DNA from: Streptomyces coeruleorubidus
GTDB lineage: Bacteria; Actinomycetota; Actinomycetes; Streptomycetales; Streptomycetaceae
Reading direction: 5' to 3'
DNA length: 64,000 bases
Assembly: GCF_028885415.1 (NCBI RefSeq)
Contig: NZ_CP118527.1
Coordinates: 5,146,001-5,210,000 of the forward strand
Part shown: in pieces, positions 8,027 to 17,779 of the stretch
Position numbering within the stretch: position 1 is the first letter of the stretch
Layout of the letters: every line of letters starts with the position of its first letter
Notes under the pieces: model-generated
Databases searched by the model: none
What the model was told of the DNA's origin: nothing
Seen by the model: only the letters and a program-made list of their open reading frames with translations
Program-made: the position numbers and the translations under genes

Positions 8027-10404
8027 TCAGCCTGGCGACCGCGAGGGAGCGGTGGACCTCCTTTCTCGGGTCCTTCGTGGCCGTGGCGCTGGGCGTCGCG
8101 GTCGTCACCATGAGCGCGCTGGTGCTGCTGTCGGACGGTACGGGAGTGCCGCAGCGGCTCGCGGGGGCGCCGGTGCTGGTGCGGAGCCCGGCGGGGGCGC
8201 CGACCGCCGGGGTGTTCACGGAGAACCCGCCTTGGGCGCCGGAGCGCGCCGAGGAGCTGCGGCGGGAACTCGGCCGGCTGCCGGGCGTGGCCGCCGCGGT
8301 GGCCGACCGGTCCTTCTACGCGCAGGCGCCCGGCAGCGATCAGCGCACGGGGGAGCGGCAAGGCCACCCCTGGTCGGCCGCGGCGCTCGCCGCGTACGGC
8401 CTGAGCGGGGGCAGACCACCGGCGGCAGACGGCGAGATCGTCGTGGACGACTCCCTCGGGCACCGGCCGGGCGAGCCCCTCACGGTGCTGACGGCACGCG
8501 GCCCGCAGCGCTTCTCGGTGTCCGGCACGATCGACGGCCCCGGCTACTACGTCACCGACCGGCGGGCCGCCGAACTGGCGGGCGGGGTACGGACCATCGG
8601 GCTGGTCCTCGACCCCGGCACCGACCCCGCCCGGGTCGCGGACGCCGCCCGGAACGCCGTCGGCGATGACGGCACCGTCCTGACCGGAGCCTCCCGTGAC
8701 GCGCTCGCGCCGAAGCAGGACGAGATGACCCGCTGGATCGGCGGCCAGGTGCTCACCGCCATGGCGCTGCTCTCCGCGTTCGTCACCGTCTTCAACGTGT
8801 CGTCGACGTTCGCGTTCGCCGTCGCGCAGCGGCGTCGCGAGTTCGGCCTGCTGCGCACGATCGGCGCGACACCGCGGCAGGTGCGGCGGCTGGTGTACGG
8901 GGAGGCCCTGGCGGTGGGCGTCGTCGGCGCCGGGGCGGGGGCGGTCGCGGGAGTCGTCATGGCGCCCGCGATGACCGGGTTGCTGATCGACGCGGGCTTC
9001 CAGCCGGCGGGCTTCGAGGTGAGCATCCGGTGGTGGGTACCGGCCGCCGCCTGGGCCCTGGGCGTGGCCGTGGCACTGGCCGGAGCGGGTGCGGCGGCGC
9101 GTCGGGCCTCCCGGGTGAAGCCGCTGGAGGCGATGCGGGAGGCCGCGGTGGACAGCCGGCCGATGACCCGCCGCCGGTGGGTCACGGGGCTGGCGGCGAC
9201 GGGCCTGGGCGCGGCCTGCTCGGCGGGTACGGCCGTCGCGGGGGCCGACGCCATGGTGCTGCTGGTCCTGGGCGCGGCCATGGGCCTGACCGCCGGACTC
9301 ACCCTCCTCCTGCCGGCGTTGACCCGGCCCGTGATCGGGGCGCTGACCCGGCCGCTCGCCCGGCGCCCCGGTGCCACGGCGGTGCTCGTACGCGAGAACA
9401 TGCGCACCTCGGTGCGCCGCACCTCCGCCACGATCGCCCCGGTGCTGGCGACCGTCGCCTTCGCCGTGCTGATCACCAGCGCCGTGCAGACCACCCAGAG
9501 CGCCGACACCAGCCGGCAGGCCGCGGCCGTACGGACCGAGGCGGCCGTCGTGCCCCGGGGCACACCGGGCCTGTCGGACGCCGCGGTCGACCGGGTCGGG
9601 GGCACGGCGCTGCTGTCGACGACGGTCTACGGCGGCGAGGGCAGGGCGGCCCTGTCGGCGGCCGGGGTGACGCCCGGGTTCGAGCAGACGTACACGGCGC
9701 GGGCACCCCGTGGGAACACCGTCGTCGTCACCGCCGCGGTGGCCGCCGCGCACGGCTGGCGGGAGGGCGGTACCGCCACCCTCACCTTCGAGGACGGCCG
9801 CACCCGGCACCTGCGCGTGAGAGCCGTGCTGGACGACTCGATGCCGTACCAGGTGTTCCTGCCGCGTGAGCTGGTACGCGCCCACGACCCGTCGGCCCTC
9901 GCGGACGTCGTGTACCGCACCACCGCCGCGCCCACGCCGTCCCTCTCGGGCCTCGGCGCCAAGGAGGTCCCGGTGGCGGCGTATGCGGCCTCCGACGACG
10001 CCGAGGAGGACCGGCTGGTGTGGCTGTTCACCCTGATCCTCGTCGCCATCACGGCGGGTTACACCATGATCGCCGTCGCCTCCACCGTGCTGACGGCGAC
10101 CGCGGGCCGGGTGCGGGACCTGCGCGTCCTGCGCCTGTCCGGTGCGACACCGCGCCAGGTGCTGCTGACGCTCGTGGCCGAGACGTGCTGCGTCGTCACG
10201 CTGGGCGCCGTCCTTGGGCTGGCGGTGGCGGCTCCCGCCCTGTTCGGCACGGCCCGGGGACTGCGCCGGGAACTGGGACTGCCGGTCGAGCTGTCGGTGG
10301 CCTGGCCCTGGGGCGCGGGCGTGGTGGCCGGCTGTCTGCTGCTCGGCACGGCGGCCACCGTCCTCCCGGCCCGGGCCGCGCTGCGGCGGATGCGGCGGGC
10401 GTGA
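8023..10404 (+). CDS. FtsX-like ABC permease, duplicated MacB/BceB-type
   Basis: Large 793-residue membrane protein with the actinobacterial double-FtsX layout: one N-terminal membrane segment, an extracytoplasmic domain, three segments (about 240-370), a short cytoplasmic stretch, a central segment pair, a second extracytoplasmic domain (about 490-650) and three C-terminal segments. Both FtsX cores carry the LLRTIGATPRQVRR / VLRLSGATPRQVLL signature. It pairs with the preceding ATPase through a GTGA overlap. The substrate is unknown. It is convergent with the next gene, leaving 25 bp. Confidence 0.92.
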   Translation: MISLATARERWTSFLGSFVAVALGVAVVTMSALVLLSDGTGVPQRLAGAPVLVRSPAGAPTAGVFTENPPWAPERAEELRRELGRLPGVAAAVADRSFYAQAPGSDQRTGERQGHPWSAAALAAYGLSGGRPPAADGEIVVDDSLGHRPGEPLTVLTARGPQRFSVSGTIDGPGYYVTDRRAAELAGGVRTIGLVLDPGTDPARVADAARNAVGDDGTVLTGASRDALAPKQDEMTRWIGGQVLTAMALLSAFVTVFNVSSTFAFAVAQRRREFGLLRTIGATPRQVRRLVYGEALAVGVVGAGAGAVAGVVMAPAMTGLLIDAGFQPAGFEVSIRWWVPAAAWALGVAVALAGAGAAARRASRVKPLEAMREAAVDSRPMTRRRWVTGLAATGLGAACSAGTAVAGADAMVLLVLGAAMGLTAGLTLLLPALTRPVIGALTRPLARRPGATAVLVRENMRTSVRRTSATIAPVLATVAFAVLITSAVQTTQSADTSRQAAAVRTEAAVVPRGTPGLSDAAVDRVGGTALLSTTVYGGEGRAALSAAGVTPGFEQTYTARAPRGNTVVVTAAVAAAHGWREGGTATLTFEDGRTRHLRVRAVLDDSMPYQVFLPRELVRAHDPSALADVVYRTTAAPTPSLSGLGAKEVPVAAYAASDDAEEDRLVWLFTLILVAITAGYTMIAVASTVLTATAGRVRDLRVLRLSGATPRQVLLTLVAETCCVVTLGAVLGLAVAAPALFGTARGLRRELGLPVELSVAWPWGAGVVAGCLLLGTAATVLPARAALRRMRRA

Positions 10405-10429
10405 CCGGCCGGGCCGGGAGAACGGATGG

Positions 10430-11869
10430 TCACCGTCGGACGACCGGGCGGAACGCGTCCCGTACGCCGGACTTGGACGTGGAGACGAACTGGTCGCCCG
10501 GCCCCAGGTCGTACATGTAGTACTCGTAGCGCAGGACGCTCGGGCAGCTTCCGCCGCCGATCTGGACCGAGCGCGGGTCGAGGCGCTTGCCGGTGCGCAG
10601 TTCGTAGACCTTCAGGGGGATCTTGACCTTGTAGAAGGTCACTTGGTGGGGCAGGTACTTCGACTTGTCGTTCTCGTAGGAGCAGGTCTCCACGGCGGCT
10701 CCGTTCTCCGCCGCGTCCGCGCAGACCACGAGCGCGGCCTTGGCCGGGTCGCCGGTGCGCCAGGAGCCGGGGAGCTTGTCGGTGTACTCGGAGTCGCCGA
10801 GGAACAGGGCGCGGTTGGCGCCCTTGCGGTACGGCGGGGCTCCGCTGTACTTGGCGGGCTTGGAGCAGTAGCCGGAGTCGGCGCCGTAGGTGTTGTCGAC
10901 CAGGCCGCGCACGTGGTCCAGTTCGATGGCGAGGGTGGCCTTGCGCACGCCGTCGCGGGCCTCGTCCTTGCGAGCGTCGTCCGGGTAGGTGTCGAGGAGT
11001 TGCTGGTAGTGCGTCCGCGCCTGCTGCCACGCGTCCTCGGTCATCAGGTGGTCGCCGCATCCCACCAGGGCGGCGGGTTCCGTGCGTGCCGCCCTGTCGG
11101 CGGAGCGGTCCAGGACGTCGTGGCTGGGGCCGCGGTCGCGGAGCCAGGCGGTGAGGGCGGCGGTGTCGCAGGAGTCGTCGGTGGGCAGGCCGTCGAGGAA
11201 GGTGTCCAGGACCGTCCTCACGGTCTGCTCGTTGCCGGGCTGGTTGAGGACGCCGGCGAGCGTGCCGAAGCCCCGCCCCAGGTCCTCGGTGCTGCCCCTG
11301 CGCGCGGCGCGGGCCAGGGTTGCCGCCGCCCCGTCCAGCCGGTGGCACGCCTGCACCACCGCGTCGCCGGGTTCCACCACCGGCGCGCCCGCCAGACGGT
11401 GGCCCCACCACACCTCGCCCTGCGCGGCGACGGCCGCCTCGCAGTCGCCGCCATCGCGGGCCTCGGCCACGCGGTTCTCGATGCCGTACGCGTCGGCACG
11501 GAGCAGTACGGCGGTCAGCACCACCGCGAGCGCGAGGCCGAGCGTGCCCGCGCGCTGTCCGCGTCGCACGACGTGCTCCGGGCGGCGGCGGGCCAGGAAC
11601 CAGCCGTGGGCGATGCCGGCCGCCCACCACAGGAGCAGCAGGACCTCGTACAACGTCTCGGCGGTGGAGGCGGTGAGGTCGAGGAGCAGGGCCGTGCCGA
11701 GCACGGCGACAGCGGCCAGTCGCCACTGGCGCAGCAGCAGATAGCCGATGCCGAGCAGCGTGGCGTTGCCGAGGGCCACCGCCCACGGGTCGGCGGGGGC
11801 CGGGGGCCGGGGCGGCTCGGCGGGCTCCGGCGGCAGGGGCGGGCCGGGTTCGTACGTCGGATACGTCAT
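10430..11869 (-). CDS. Membrane protein with Pro-rich N-terminus and TPR-like extracytoplasmic region
   Basis: 479 residues. A Pro-rich cytoplasmic N-terminus is followed by about four hydrophobic segments (roughly residues 30-140), then a long hydrophilic region. That region contains a TPR-like helix pair (AWQQARTHYQQLLDTYPDD), several Cys residues and a C-terminal domain ending in GDQFVSTSKSGVRDAFRP. No catalytic motif is recognised. The ATG overlaps the stop of the GH16 glycosidase gene (ATGA), so the two are coupled. This suggests the protein acts with the secreted glycosidase at the envelope. Function unknown. Confidence 0.75.
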   Translation of the reverse strand: MTYPTYEPGPPLPPEPAEPPRPPAPADPWAVALGNATLLGIGYLLLRQWRLAAVAVLGTALLLDLTASTAETLYEVLLLLWWAAGIAHGWFLARRRPEHVVRRGQRAGTLGLALAVVLTAVLLRADAYGIENRVAEARDGGDCEAAVAAQGEVWWGHRLAGAPVVEPGDAVVQACHRLDGAAATLARAARRGSTEDLGRGFGTLAGVLNQPGNEQTVRTVLDTFLDGLPTDDSCDTAALTAWLRDRGPSHDVLDRSADRAARTEPAALVGCGDHLMTEDAWQQARTHYQQLLDTYPDDARKDEARDGVRKATLAIELDHVRGLVDNTYGADSGYCSKPAKYSGAPPYRKGANRALFLGDSEYTDKLPGSWRTGDPAKAALVVCADAAENGAAVETCSYENDKSKYLPHQVTFYKVKIPLKVYELRTGKRLDPRSVQIGGGSCPSVLRYEYYMYDLGPGDQFVSTSKSGVRDAFRPVVRR

Positions 11870-12705
11870 GAGGCGCCCTCGTCGTCCGGCAGGTCGTAGA
11901 CCCGCGCCCAGTCCACTTCGTAGACGGCGCCCTGGAGGCCGTCCCCGTGGAAGTTGTCGAGCTGGATGGTCTGGTGCATCGACGGGGCGCACTGGATGCA
12001 GTCGCGGTCCGCGTTCGCGCCGCCGGAGAAGCGGAACCACTCCTCGCCGTCGATGAAGCCGCGCAGGTGGTCCGGGGTCCACTCGACGGCCACGTTGTGC
12101 CACTGCGACAGGTCCACCCCGCACTTGCGGGCGTGCTCCTGCTGTACGGGCACGTCCTGCGGGTGCGGATAGTGCAGGAACGCCTCGGCGCACTTCTCGC
12201 CGGGGGCGCCGTTCTCCAGGTAGTCGTACTCGCCGTCCTCGGGATGCTCGTTCGAGTCCGGCCACAGGATCAGCAGCGGGTGGTACTGCCGGCCGTTGTC
12301 GGGGGCGGTGGCCCGGGAGCGCACGCGTGCCTCCCATCTGCCGTACTTCTGGCCGTACTGCGAGGCGAGCCAGCCGGTGTCGCCGTCCGCCTCGCCGGTC
12401 ATGCGCAGGACTCCGCCGACGACGCGGGTGTTGGCGTCGCAGCGGCGGCCGTTGTCGCTGTGGCCCGGCCAGCACTTGCCGGGGCCGCCGCCGGCCAGGC
12501 GCCACTTGGCGCGGTCCGGTACGGCGGGGGCGGCCTCGGAGCCGTAGCCGAACTCGTCCGACCCCGCGGGGAGCGGGTCCCCCCAGCCGTAGCGCTGTGC
12601 CGCGGTGCTCGCGGACTGGGGTGCCGTCGTCGCCGTGAGCGTCATCGTGAGTGCCGCCGCGCCCAGCCCCACGGCGAGGTGACGGGTGCGATGTCGTCCG
12701 TACAT
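11866..12705 (-). CDS. Secreted glycoside hydrolase family 16 protein
   Basis: 279-residue exported hydrolase with an N-terminal signal peptide (MYGRHRTRHLAVGLGAAAL, cleavage after a TAAQ-like stretch). The GH16 catalytic motif is visible as GEYDYLENG, matching the family E-x-D-x-x-E with nucleophile and acid/base Glu. Flanking beta-sandwich blocks include YGRWEARVRS, HNVAVEWTPDHLRGFIDG and VYEVDWARVYD. GH16 enzymes cut beta-1,3/1,4-glucans or galactans, and the substrate is not decided here. An excellent Shine-Dalgarno GGAGGAG precedes the ATG. First gene of a two-gene operon with a structured leader. Confidence 0.9.
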   Translation of the reverse strand: MYGRHRTRHLAVGLGAAALTMTLTATTAPQSASTAAQRYGWGDPLPAGSDEFGYGSEAAPAVPDRAKWRLAGGGPGKCWPGHSDNGRRCDANTRVVGGVLRMTGEADGDTGWLASQYGQKYGRWEARVRSRATAPDNGRQYHPLLILWPDSNEHPEDGEYDYLENGAPGEKCAEAFLHYPHPQDVPVQQEHARKCGVDLSQWHNVAVEWTPDHLRGFIDGEEWFRFSGGANADRDCIQCAPSMHQTIQLDNFHGDGLQGAVYEVDWARVYDLPDDEGAS

Positions 12706-12742
12706 GGCTCTCCTCCAGCTTGTCGCGGGTGTGTGCGGACGC

Positions 12743-12787
12743 GGGGCGGCCCGAGCCCTCCCCTCGCAGGGCTCGGACCGCCGCCCC
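12743..12787 (-). promoter_or_regulatory. Long bulged hairpin in the GH16 leader
   Basis: GGGGCGGC (12743-12750) and CCGAGCCCT (12751-12759) pair exactly with AGGGCTCGG (12768-12776) and GCCGCCCC (12780-12787), with one 3-nt bulge and an 8-nt loop. It lies 38 nt upstream of the GH16 start, so it would form in the mRNA leader. It may be an attenuator or stabiliser. Confidence 0.5.
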
Positions 12788-12831
12788 GTGGCCGTCCCGG
12801 CCGTCCTTCGGCCATTCGACCGCCGTGCGCC

Positions 12832-12866
12832 GTTGTTCGGCTGGCCCTCTCCCGGCACCGAACAAC
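12832..12866. promoter_or_regulatory. Dyad GTTGTTCGG-N17-CCGAACAAC upstream of GH16 gene
   Basis: Perfect 9-bp inverted arms (12832-12840 and 12858-12866) separated by 17 bp. Nearly the same element occurs at 17780-17812 upstream of the lipoprotein gene on the other side of the HTH-STAND-WD40 gene. The element is probably a binding site for a dimeric regulator. The arms are far enough apart for two helical turns. Confidence 0.55.
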
Positions 12867-12987
12867 CCGGAGGCGTGAACCGGACCGTGTGACCTGGAGG
12901 AAGCGTGAGGATCAGGTGAACGCCCGTGTCACGGACGCCGATACGGTCGAAGGTCGTGGAGGGCGTACGAGGTGAGGGGGCCGGGGG

Positions 12988-15900
12988 GTGCCGGGACAAT
13001 CAGGGCCGGGTCGCGCCGAGGGTGAGCTGGATCCGGAGGCCGGGCCGGTGCAGCGGTTCGCCGCCGGGCTGCGTGCGCTGCGCGAGGCCGCGGGCAGGCC
13101 CACCTACCGGGAGATGGCCCGCCGGGCGCGGTACGGGGTGACCACGCTGTCGCAGGCGGCGGCGGGCAAGCAGCTGCCCACCCGCGCGGTGACGCTCGCC
13201 TACGTCAAGGCGTGCGGCGGCGACCCCGCCGAGTGGGAGCGGCGCTGGCGCGAGGCGTCGGACGAACTGGCCGCCGAGACCGCCGCCGAGGACACCGCCC
13301 GGCCGCCCTATCGCGGCCTGACCCGGTTCGAACCGGGTGACGCCGAACTGTTCTTCGGCCGCGACCGGCTCGTGGAGCGGCTCACCGAGCTGAACCGCAA
13401 GCACCGCTTCACCGCCGTCTTCGGCCCCTCCGGCAGCGGCAAGTCGTCGCTGCTGCGGGCGGGCCTGATCCCCCGGCTGCGGGCGGCCGGCGACGATGAC
13501 GTGCCGCCCGCGGCCGTACGGATCCTCACCCCCGGCGCGGACCCGCTGCGCACGCACGCCGAGCGGCTGCAACCCGTACCGGACACCGACGCCGACACCT
13601 GGCTGATCGTCGACCAGTTCGAGGAGCTGTACACCCTCGGCGCCGACCCGGCCGACCGCGACGCCTTCATCGACCGGCTCGTCGCCGCCACCGCCGCCGA
13701 CAGCAGGCTGCGCGTCGTCATCGCGGTGCGGGCCGACTTCCTCGGCCGGTGCGCCGAACACCCCGGGCTCACCGCCGCGTTGCAGGACGCCACGCTGCTC
13801 GCCGGGCCGATGAGCCGGGCGGAACTGCGGGAGGCCATCGTCCGCCCGGCCGCCGCGGCCGGCCTGATCGTCGAACGCGCCCTGACCGACCGCCTCCTGG
13901 ACGAGGTCGAGGACGCCCCCGGCGGACTGCCCCTGATGTCGCACGCCCTGCTGGAGACCTGGCGCCACCGCAGCGGCCGGGCCCTGACCGAGACCGCGTA
14001 CGAGGCGGCAGGCGCACTGCACGGCGCCGTCGTCCGGACGGCCGAGCAGGTGTACGGGGAACTGACTGCGGAGCAAGTTGAGTTGGCCCGCCGTATCCTG
14101 CTGCGTCTCGTTGCGCCAGGCGACGGGAGCGCTGACACCCGCCGCCCCACCGACCACGCGGAACTCGACTTCGGCGACCCCGCCGACACCCGGGTCGTCC
14201 TGGAACGCCTGGCCCGGGCCCGCCTCATCACCTTTGACGACGGCACCGCCGACCTCGCCCACGAGGCCCTCATCACCGCCTGGCCCCGCCTGCGCGCCTG
14301 GATCGACGCGGAACGCGACCGGTTGCGCGTCCACCGCGCGCTCTCCGAGGCGGCCCGCACCTGGCAGGACCTCGGGCAGGAGAACGCCGCGCTCTACGCC
14401 GGCTCCCGGCTGTCGGCCGCCCGCGACGCCTTCCCGTCGGACGGCGCCGCCCCCGGCACCGACGAACTGACCCCGCTGGAACGGCGGTTCCTCACCACCT
14501 CCCTTCGCCGCCGGCAGCGCGCCGTGCTGCTGCGCCGCACGGTCGTGGCCGTACTGGCCGCGCTCGCCCTGCTCGCCACCGGCACCGCCGTCGTCGCCCT
14601 CCAGGCCCGCGAGAGCGCGCAGGCCGAACGGGACGACGCCGTGTTCGGGCAGCTCACCGCCGAGGCCGACCGGGTCCGCGACACCCACGCCGGGCTGGCC
14701 GCCCGGCTCGACGTGGCCGCCTACCGCATGCGCTCCACCCCGGACCTGCGGACCCGGCTCGCCTCGGACGCGGGCCGGGTCCTGGCCACCCGGCTGCCCG
14801 GCCACGACGGGACCGGCAGCTCCGTGGCGTACGCGCCCGACGGCCGGACTCTGGCCGCCGGCGGCCACGACGGCACGGTCCTGCTGTGGGACACCGGCGG
14901 CGGGCCCCTGGGGGAACCGCTGCGGCTCGGGACGGACCGGGTCGGCGCGGTCGCCTTCGCACCGGCGGGCCGCGACCTGCTGGCGGCCACCGGCGAAGGC
15001 GGCGCCATCCGGCTGTGGGACGTACGCGACCGGGAGCACCCCCGCCCCCTCGGCCGGCCGCTGGTGAGCCACGACGAGGAGAACATCGTCTCCGCCGCCT
15101 TCGCCCCCGACGGCCGAGCCCTGGCCACGGCCGGCGACGACGGCACCGTACGCCTGTGGGATCTGACGGACCCGGCCCGCCCCACGCCCCTCGGCAAGCC
15201 CGCCGCGGCCGACGACTCGGAGGACCGCAGCGTCCGCGCGGTCGCGTTCGCCCCGGACGGCAACACCCTGGCGACGGCGGGCTATGACGGCACCGTCCGG
15301 ATGTGGCGGTACGGCGAGGACGACGGGATCGCACCGCTCGGCAAGCCCCTGCGCGCCCATACCGCCCCGGTGTGGACCCTGGCCTTCTCGCCGGACGGCC
15401 GCACGCTGGCCACCGCCGGCTTCGACGAGACCGTACGGCTGTGGGACGCGTCCGACGCCGGCCGGCTCACGTCACTGGGCGAACCGCTGACCGGGCACAC
15501 CGCGCCCGTCATGTCGGTCGCGTTCAGCCCCGACGGGGAGACCCTGGCGAGCGCGGGCGAGGACGACGCGCCGCTGTTGTGGAACGTGGCCAACCCCGCC
15601 TATCCACAGCGGCTCGGGGAGCCGCTGACCGGGCACACGGAGCCCGTGTGGGAGGTCGCCTTCAGCCCCGACGGCCGTACCCTCGCCAGCACCGGCGCCG
15701 ACGGCGGCGTCCTGCTCTGGCACCGGCCACCGACCGTCCTCACGGACTTCACCAACCCGGTGACCGCCGTCGCCTACAGCCCCGACGGCCGCCTGCTCGC
15801 CGCCGCCAGCACCGACGACGGGCTGGTCCGCCTGTGGGACGTACGCCGCCCGGACCGCCCGCGCCGGCTGCCGCGGACCCTCACCCACGAAGACCGGGTG

Positions 15901-16797
15901 CTGGCCGTCGCGTTCGCGCCGGACGGCCGTACGGCGGCCAGCGGCTCCGCGGACGGCACCGTACGCCTGTGGGACGTCTCCACGCCCGACCGCCCCGCGC
16001 CGCTCGGGAAACCCCTGCACGCACACGACGGGGTAGCCGACGCCGTCGCGTTCGCGCCGGACGGCCGCACCCTGGCCACCGGCGGCGAGGACGACACGGT
16101 CCGGCTGTGGGACGTACGGCGACCGGACCGGGCACGGCCGCTCGGCGCACCGCTGCGCGGCCACACGGACGCCGTCACCTCCGTGGCCTTCGCCCGCAGC
16201 GGCCGCCTCCTGGCGAGCGGCGCCGAGGACGCCACGGCCCGCCTGTGGCACGTGGCCGGCGACGGGACGCGGGCCCGGCCCGCGGGCGCCGCCCTCACCG
16301 GACACGACGAGTCGGTCGAAGCGGTGGCCTTCGCCCCGGACGGGAGGACACTTGCGACGGGCAGCGACGACCGTACGGTGCGGCTGTGGGACGTACGGGA
16401 CGTCGAACGGCGGGACCGCGTACGCCCGTTGGGAGAGGAACTGGCCGGACACCGCGCGGCGGTTCGGGCCCTGTCCTTCGCCCCGGACGGCGACACGCTC
16501 GCGACCGGCAGCGGCGACCACACGGTCCGCCTGTGGGACGTGTCCGACCCGGCCCGGGCCGAGCCGTCCGGCCAGGAACTCACCGGCCACCTCGACACCG
16601 TCACCACCGTCGCGTTCAGCCCGCGCGGCGACGCCCTCGCCTCCGCCGGCTACGACCTGACGGCCCGGGTGTGGACGCTGGACGAGGACCGCGCGGCCAA
16701 GTACGTCTGCGAGCACACCGGCGGGATTCTCACCCGGGCCGACTGGGAGGAGCATCTGCCGCAACTCCCCTACAGGGAGGCCTGCGAAGACCGGTAG
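12988..16797 (+). CDS. HTH - STAND NTPase - transmembrane - 14x WD40 regulatory protein
   Basis: 1269-residue multidomain protein. An XRE-like helix-turn-helix (about residues 20-80, with REMARRARYGVTTLSQAAAG) leads into the nSTAND1 NTPase module, which starts at PYRGLTRFEPGDAELFFGRD. It has P-loop GPSGSGKSS (146-154), Walker B LIVDQFEEL and a helical ARC-like region. A strong hydrophobic segment follows at about 513-540 (VVAVLAALALLATGTAVVAL). Then come 14 WD40 repeats (LATGSxDxTVRLWDV type), enough for two seven-blade propellers. The membrane segment would put the propellers outside and the NTPase and HTH inside, so it may be a membrane-tethered signal-transducing regulator. The GTG start follows a GGGGG stretch. 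Confidence 0.9.
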   Translation: MPGQSGPGRAEGELDPEAGPVQRFAAGLRALREAAGRPTYREMARRARYGVTTLSQAAAGKQLPTRAVTLAYVKACGGDPAEWERRWREASDELAAETAAEDTARPPYRGLTRFEPGDAELFFGRDRLVERLTELNRKHRFTAVFGPSGSGKSSLLRAGLIPRLRAAGDDDVPPAAVRILTPGADPLRTHAERLQPVPDTDADTWLIVDQFEELYTLGADPADRDAFIDRLVAATAADSRLRVVIAVRADFLGRCAEHPGLTAALQDATLLAGPMSRAELREAIVRPAAAAGLIVERALTDRLLDEVEDAPGGLPLMSHALLETWRHRSGRALTETAYEAAGALHGAVVRTAEQVYGELTAEQVELARRILLRLVAPGDGSADTRRPTDHAELDFGDPADTRVVLERLARARLITFDDGTADLAHEALITAWPRLRAWIDAERDRLRVHRALSEAARTWQDLGQENAALYAGSRLSAARDAFPSDGAAPGTDELTPLERRFLTTSLRRRQRAVLLRRTVVAVLAALALLATGTAVVALQARESAQAERDDAVFGQLTAEADRVRDTHAGLAARLDVAAYRMRSTPDLRTRLASDAGRVLATRLPGHDGTGSSVAYAPDGRTLAAGGHDGTVLLWDTGGGPLGEPLRLGTDRVGAVAFAPAGRDLLAATGEGGAIRLWDVRDREHPRPLGRPLVSHDEENIVSAAFAPDGRALATAGDDGTVRLWDLTDPARPTPLGKPAAADDSEDRSVRAVAFAPDGNTLATAGYDGTVRMWRYGEDDGIAPLGKPLRAHTAPVWTLAFSPDGRTLATAGFDETVRLWDASDAGRLTSLGEPLTGHTAPVMSVAFSPDGETLASAGEDDAPLLWNVANPAYPQRLGEPLTGHTEPVWEVAFSPDGRTLASTGADGGVLLWHRPPTVLTDFTNPVTAVAYSPDGRLLAAASTDDGLVRLWDVRRPDRPRRLPRTLTHEDRVLAVAFAPDGRTAASGSADGTVRLWDVSTPDRPAPLGKPLHAHDGVADAVAFAPDGRTLATGGEDDTVRLWDVRRPDRARPLGAPLRGHTDAVTSVAFARSGRLLASGAEDATARLWHVAGDGTRARPAGAALTGHDESVEAVAFAPDGRTLATGSDDRTVRLWDVRDVERRDRVRPLGEELAGHRAAVRALSFAPDGDTLATGSGDHTVRLWDVSDPARAEPSGQELTGHLDTVTTVAFSPRGDALASAGYDLTARVWTLDEDRAAKYVCEHTGGILTRADWEEHLPQLPYREACEDR

Positions 16798-16803
16798 CGC
16801 TGC

Positions 16804-17718
16804 CTACGAGCGGGAGAACTCCAGCACGGCACCGTCCTTGTCGTGGGCGACGACGGTCGCCTTCAGGCCGTTGCCGAACCCGGCCACACCGCCCGCGCCG
16901 CCGAACTGCATCACGCCGCCCCCCGACTGGAAGGTGATGGAGTCGTCCGCCACGATGACGTGCACCTTGGTGCCCTTCGCCGTGATGTCCGCCGTGGAGG
17001 TCACCAGGACCTCGCACGCACCGTCCGAGCAGGCCGCGTAGTTCTTGCCGTCCGCCGCCTTCGGCAGCGGTCGGTCGGGCGCGGCCGGGTCCCCCTCCCC
17101 GGACGACCCGTCGGGCTTCCAGCCCGGCGCGCACCTCCCGGCCTGCTCGTACGCCGCCGCGAGCCGCGGAACCTTCTTGGTCAGCGCGGGCAGGTCCGGC
17201 TCGGGCGGTGTGAGGGACTGGACCCGCTTGTCGGCGTCCGCGACAGTGCTCTCGGCGTACTCGAGGCCCACCGCCGGTGACCGGGCCTCGAGCTCGTTCG
17301 CGACACTCCTCACCTTCTTCCGCAGGGCGTCGCGCAGCCGGTCGGCCGCGGGAACGCCCGACGGACCGAGGGCCTCCAGGTCGCCGGCCACGGTCTCCAC
17401 GTCCGCCGGTGTCGTGGAGAGGTAACTGAGGGCGCGGGCGTGGGCGAGCATCCCGGTTTTGTCGTCCGAGTTCCGGATCTCCTTCAGATCCGCGGCGCTC
17501 TCCTTCCGCAGGTTCTCGAGCGCGACCGTCGACTCGCACATGTCGCCGACCCACTCCACGAGGTCGGCCGACGGCGACGGCGACGATGACGGCGACCGGG
17601 TCGGCTTCGGCTCGCCCGACGGCTTGGCGGCCTTCTCGTCCGTCCCGCCGTCCCCGCAACCCCCGACGGCCAGCACCAGCCCGGCGACCACGACCGTGAT
17701 GCCCCTGCTCCTGCCCAT
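16804..17718 (-). CDS. Putative lipoprotein
   Basis: 304-residue lipoprotein with signal MGRSRGITVVVAGLVLAVGGC and lipobox LAVGGC, followed by a Ser/Pro-rich linker (about residues 30-50). The mature part has two helical stretches with a VGDMCESTVALENLR start, a central Cys pair and a C-terminal beta domain rich in Gly (ITFQSGGGVMQFGGAGG). No known domain was recognised. The ATG at 17718 has GGAGAGGGG upstream. An ATG at 17736, with GGGAAGGG, is equally possible. It is convergent with the WD40 gene at 6 bp and shares its upstream dyad with the GH16 gene. Confidence 0.75.
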   Translation of the reverse strand: MGRSRGITVVVAGLVLAVGGCGDGGTDEKAAKPSGEPKPTRSPSSSPSPSADLVEWVGDMCESTVALENLRKESAADLKEIRNSDDKTGMLAHARALSYLSTTPADVETVAGDLEALGPSGVPAADRLRDALRKKVRSVANELEARSPAVGLEYAESTVADADKRVQSLTPPEPDLPALTKKVPRLAAAYEQAGRCAPGWKPDGSSGEGDPAAPDRPLPKAADGKNYAACSDGACEVLVTSTADITAKGTKVHVIVADDSITFQSGGGVMQFGGAGGVAGFGNGLKATVVAHDKDGAVLEFSRS

Positions 17719-17779
17719 CCGACGACCCCTCTCCATGCTGCGGCCCTTCCCGGCGAGCCCAGTCCAGTCGCGGCACGGA

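Noticed and set aside
13000..15360. Very long open frame on the minus strand opposite the STAND-WD40 gene
   Set aside because: Caused by the strong GC3 bias of the plus-strand gene. The translation is low-complexity (Gly/Ala/Val/Arg-rich), has no domain and no ribosome-binding site.
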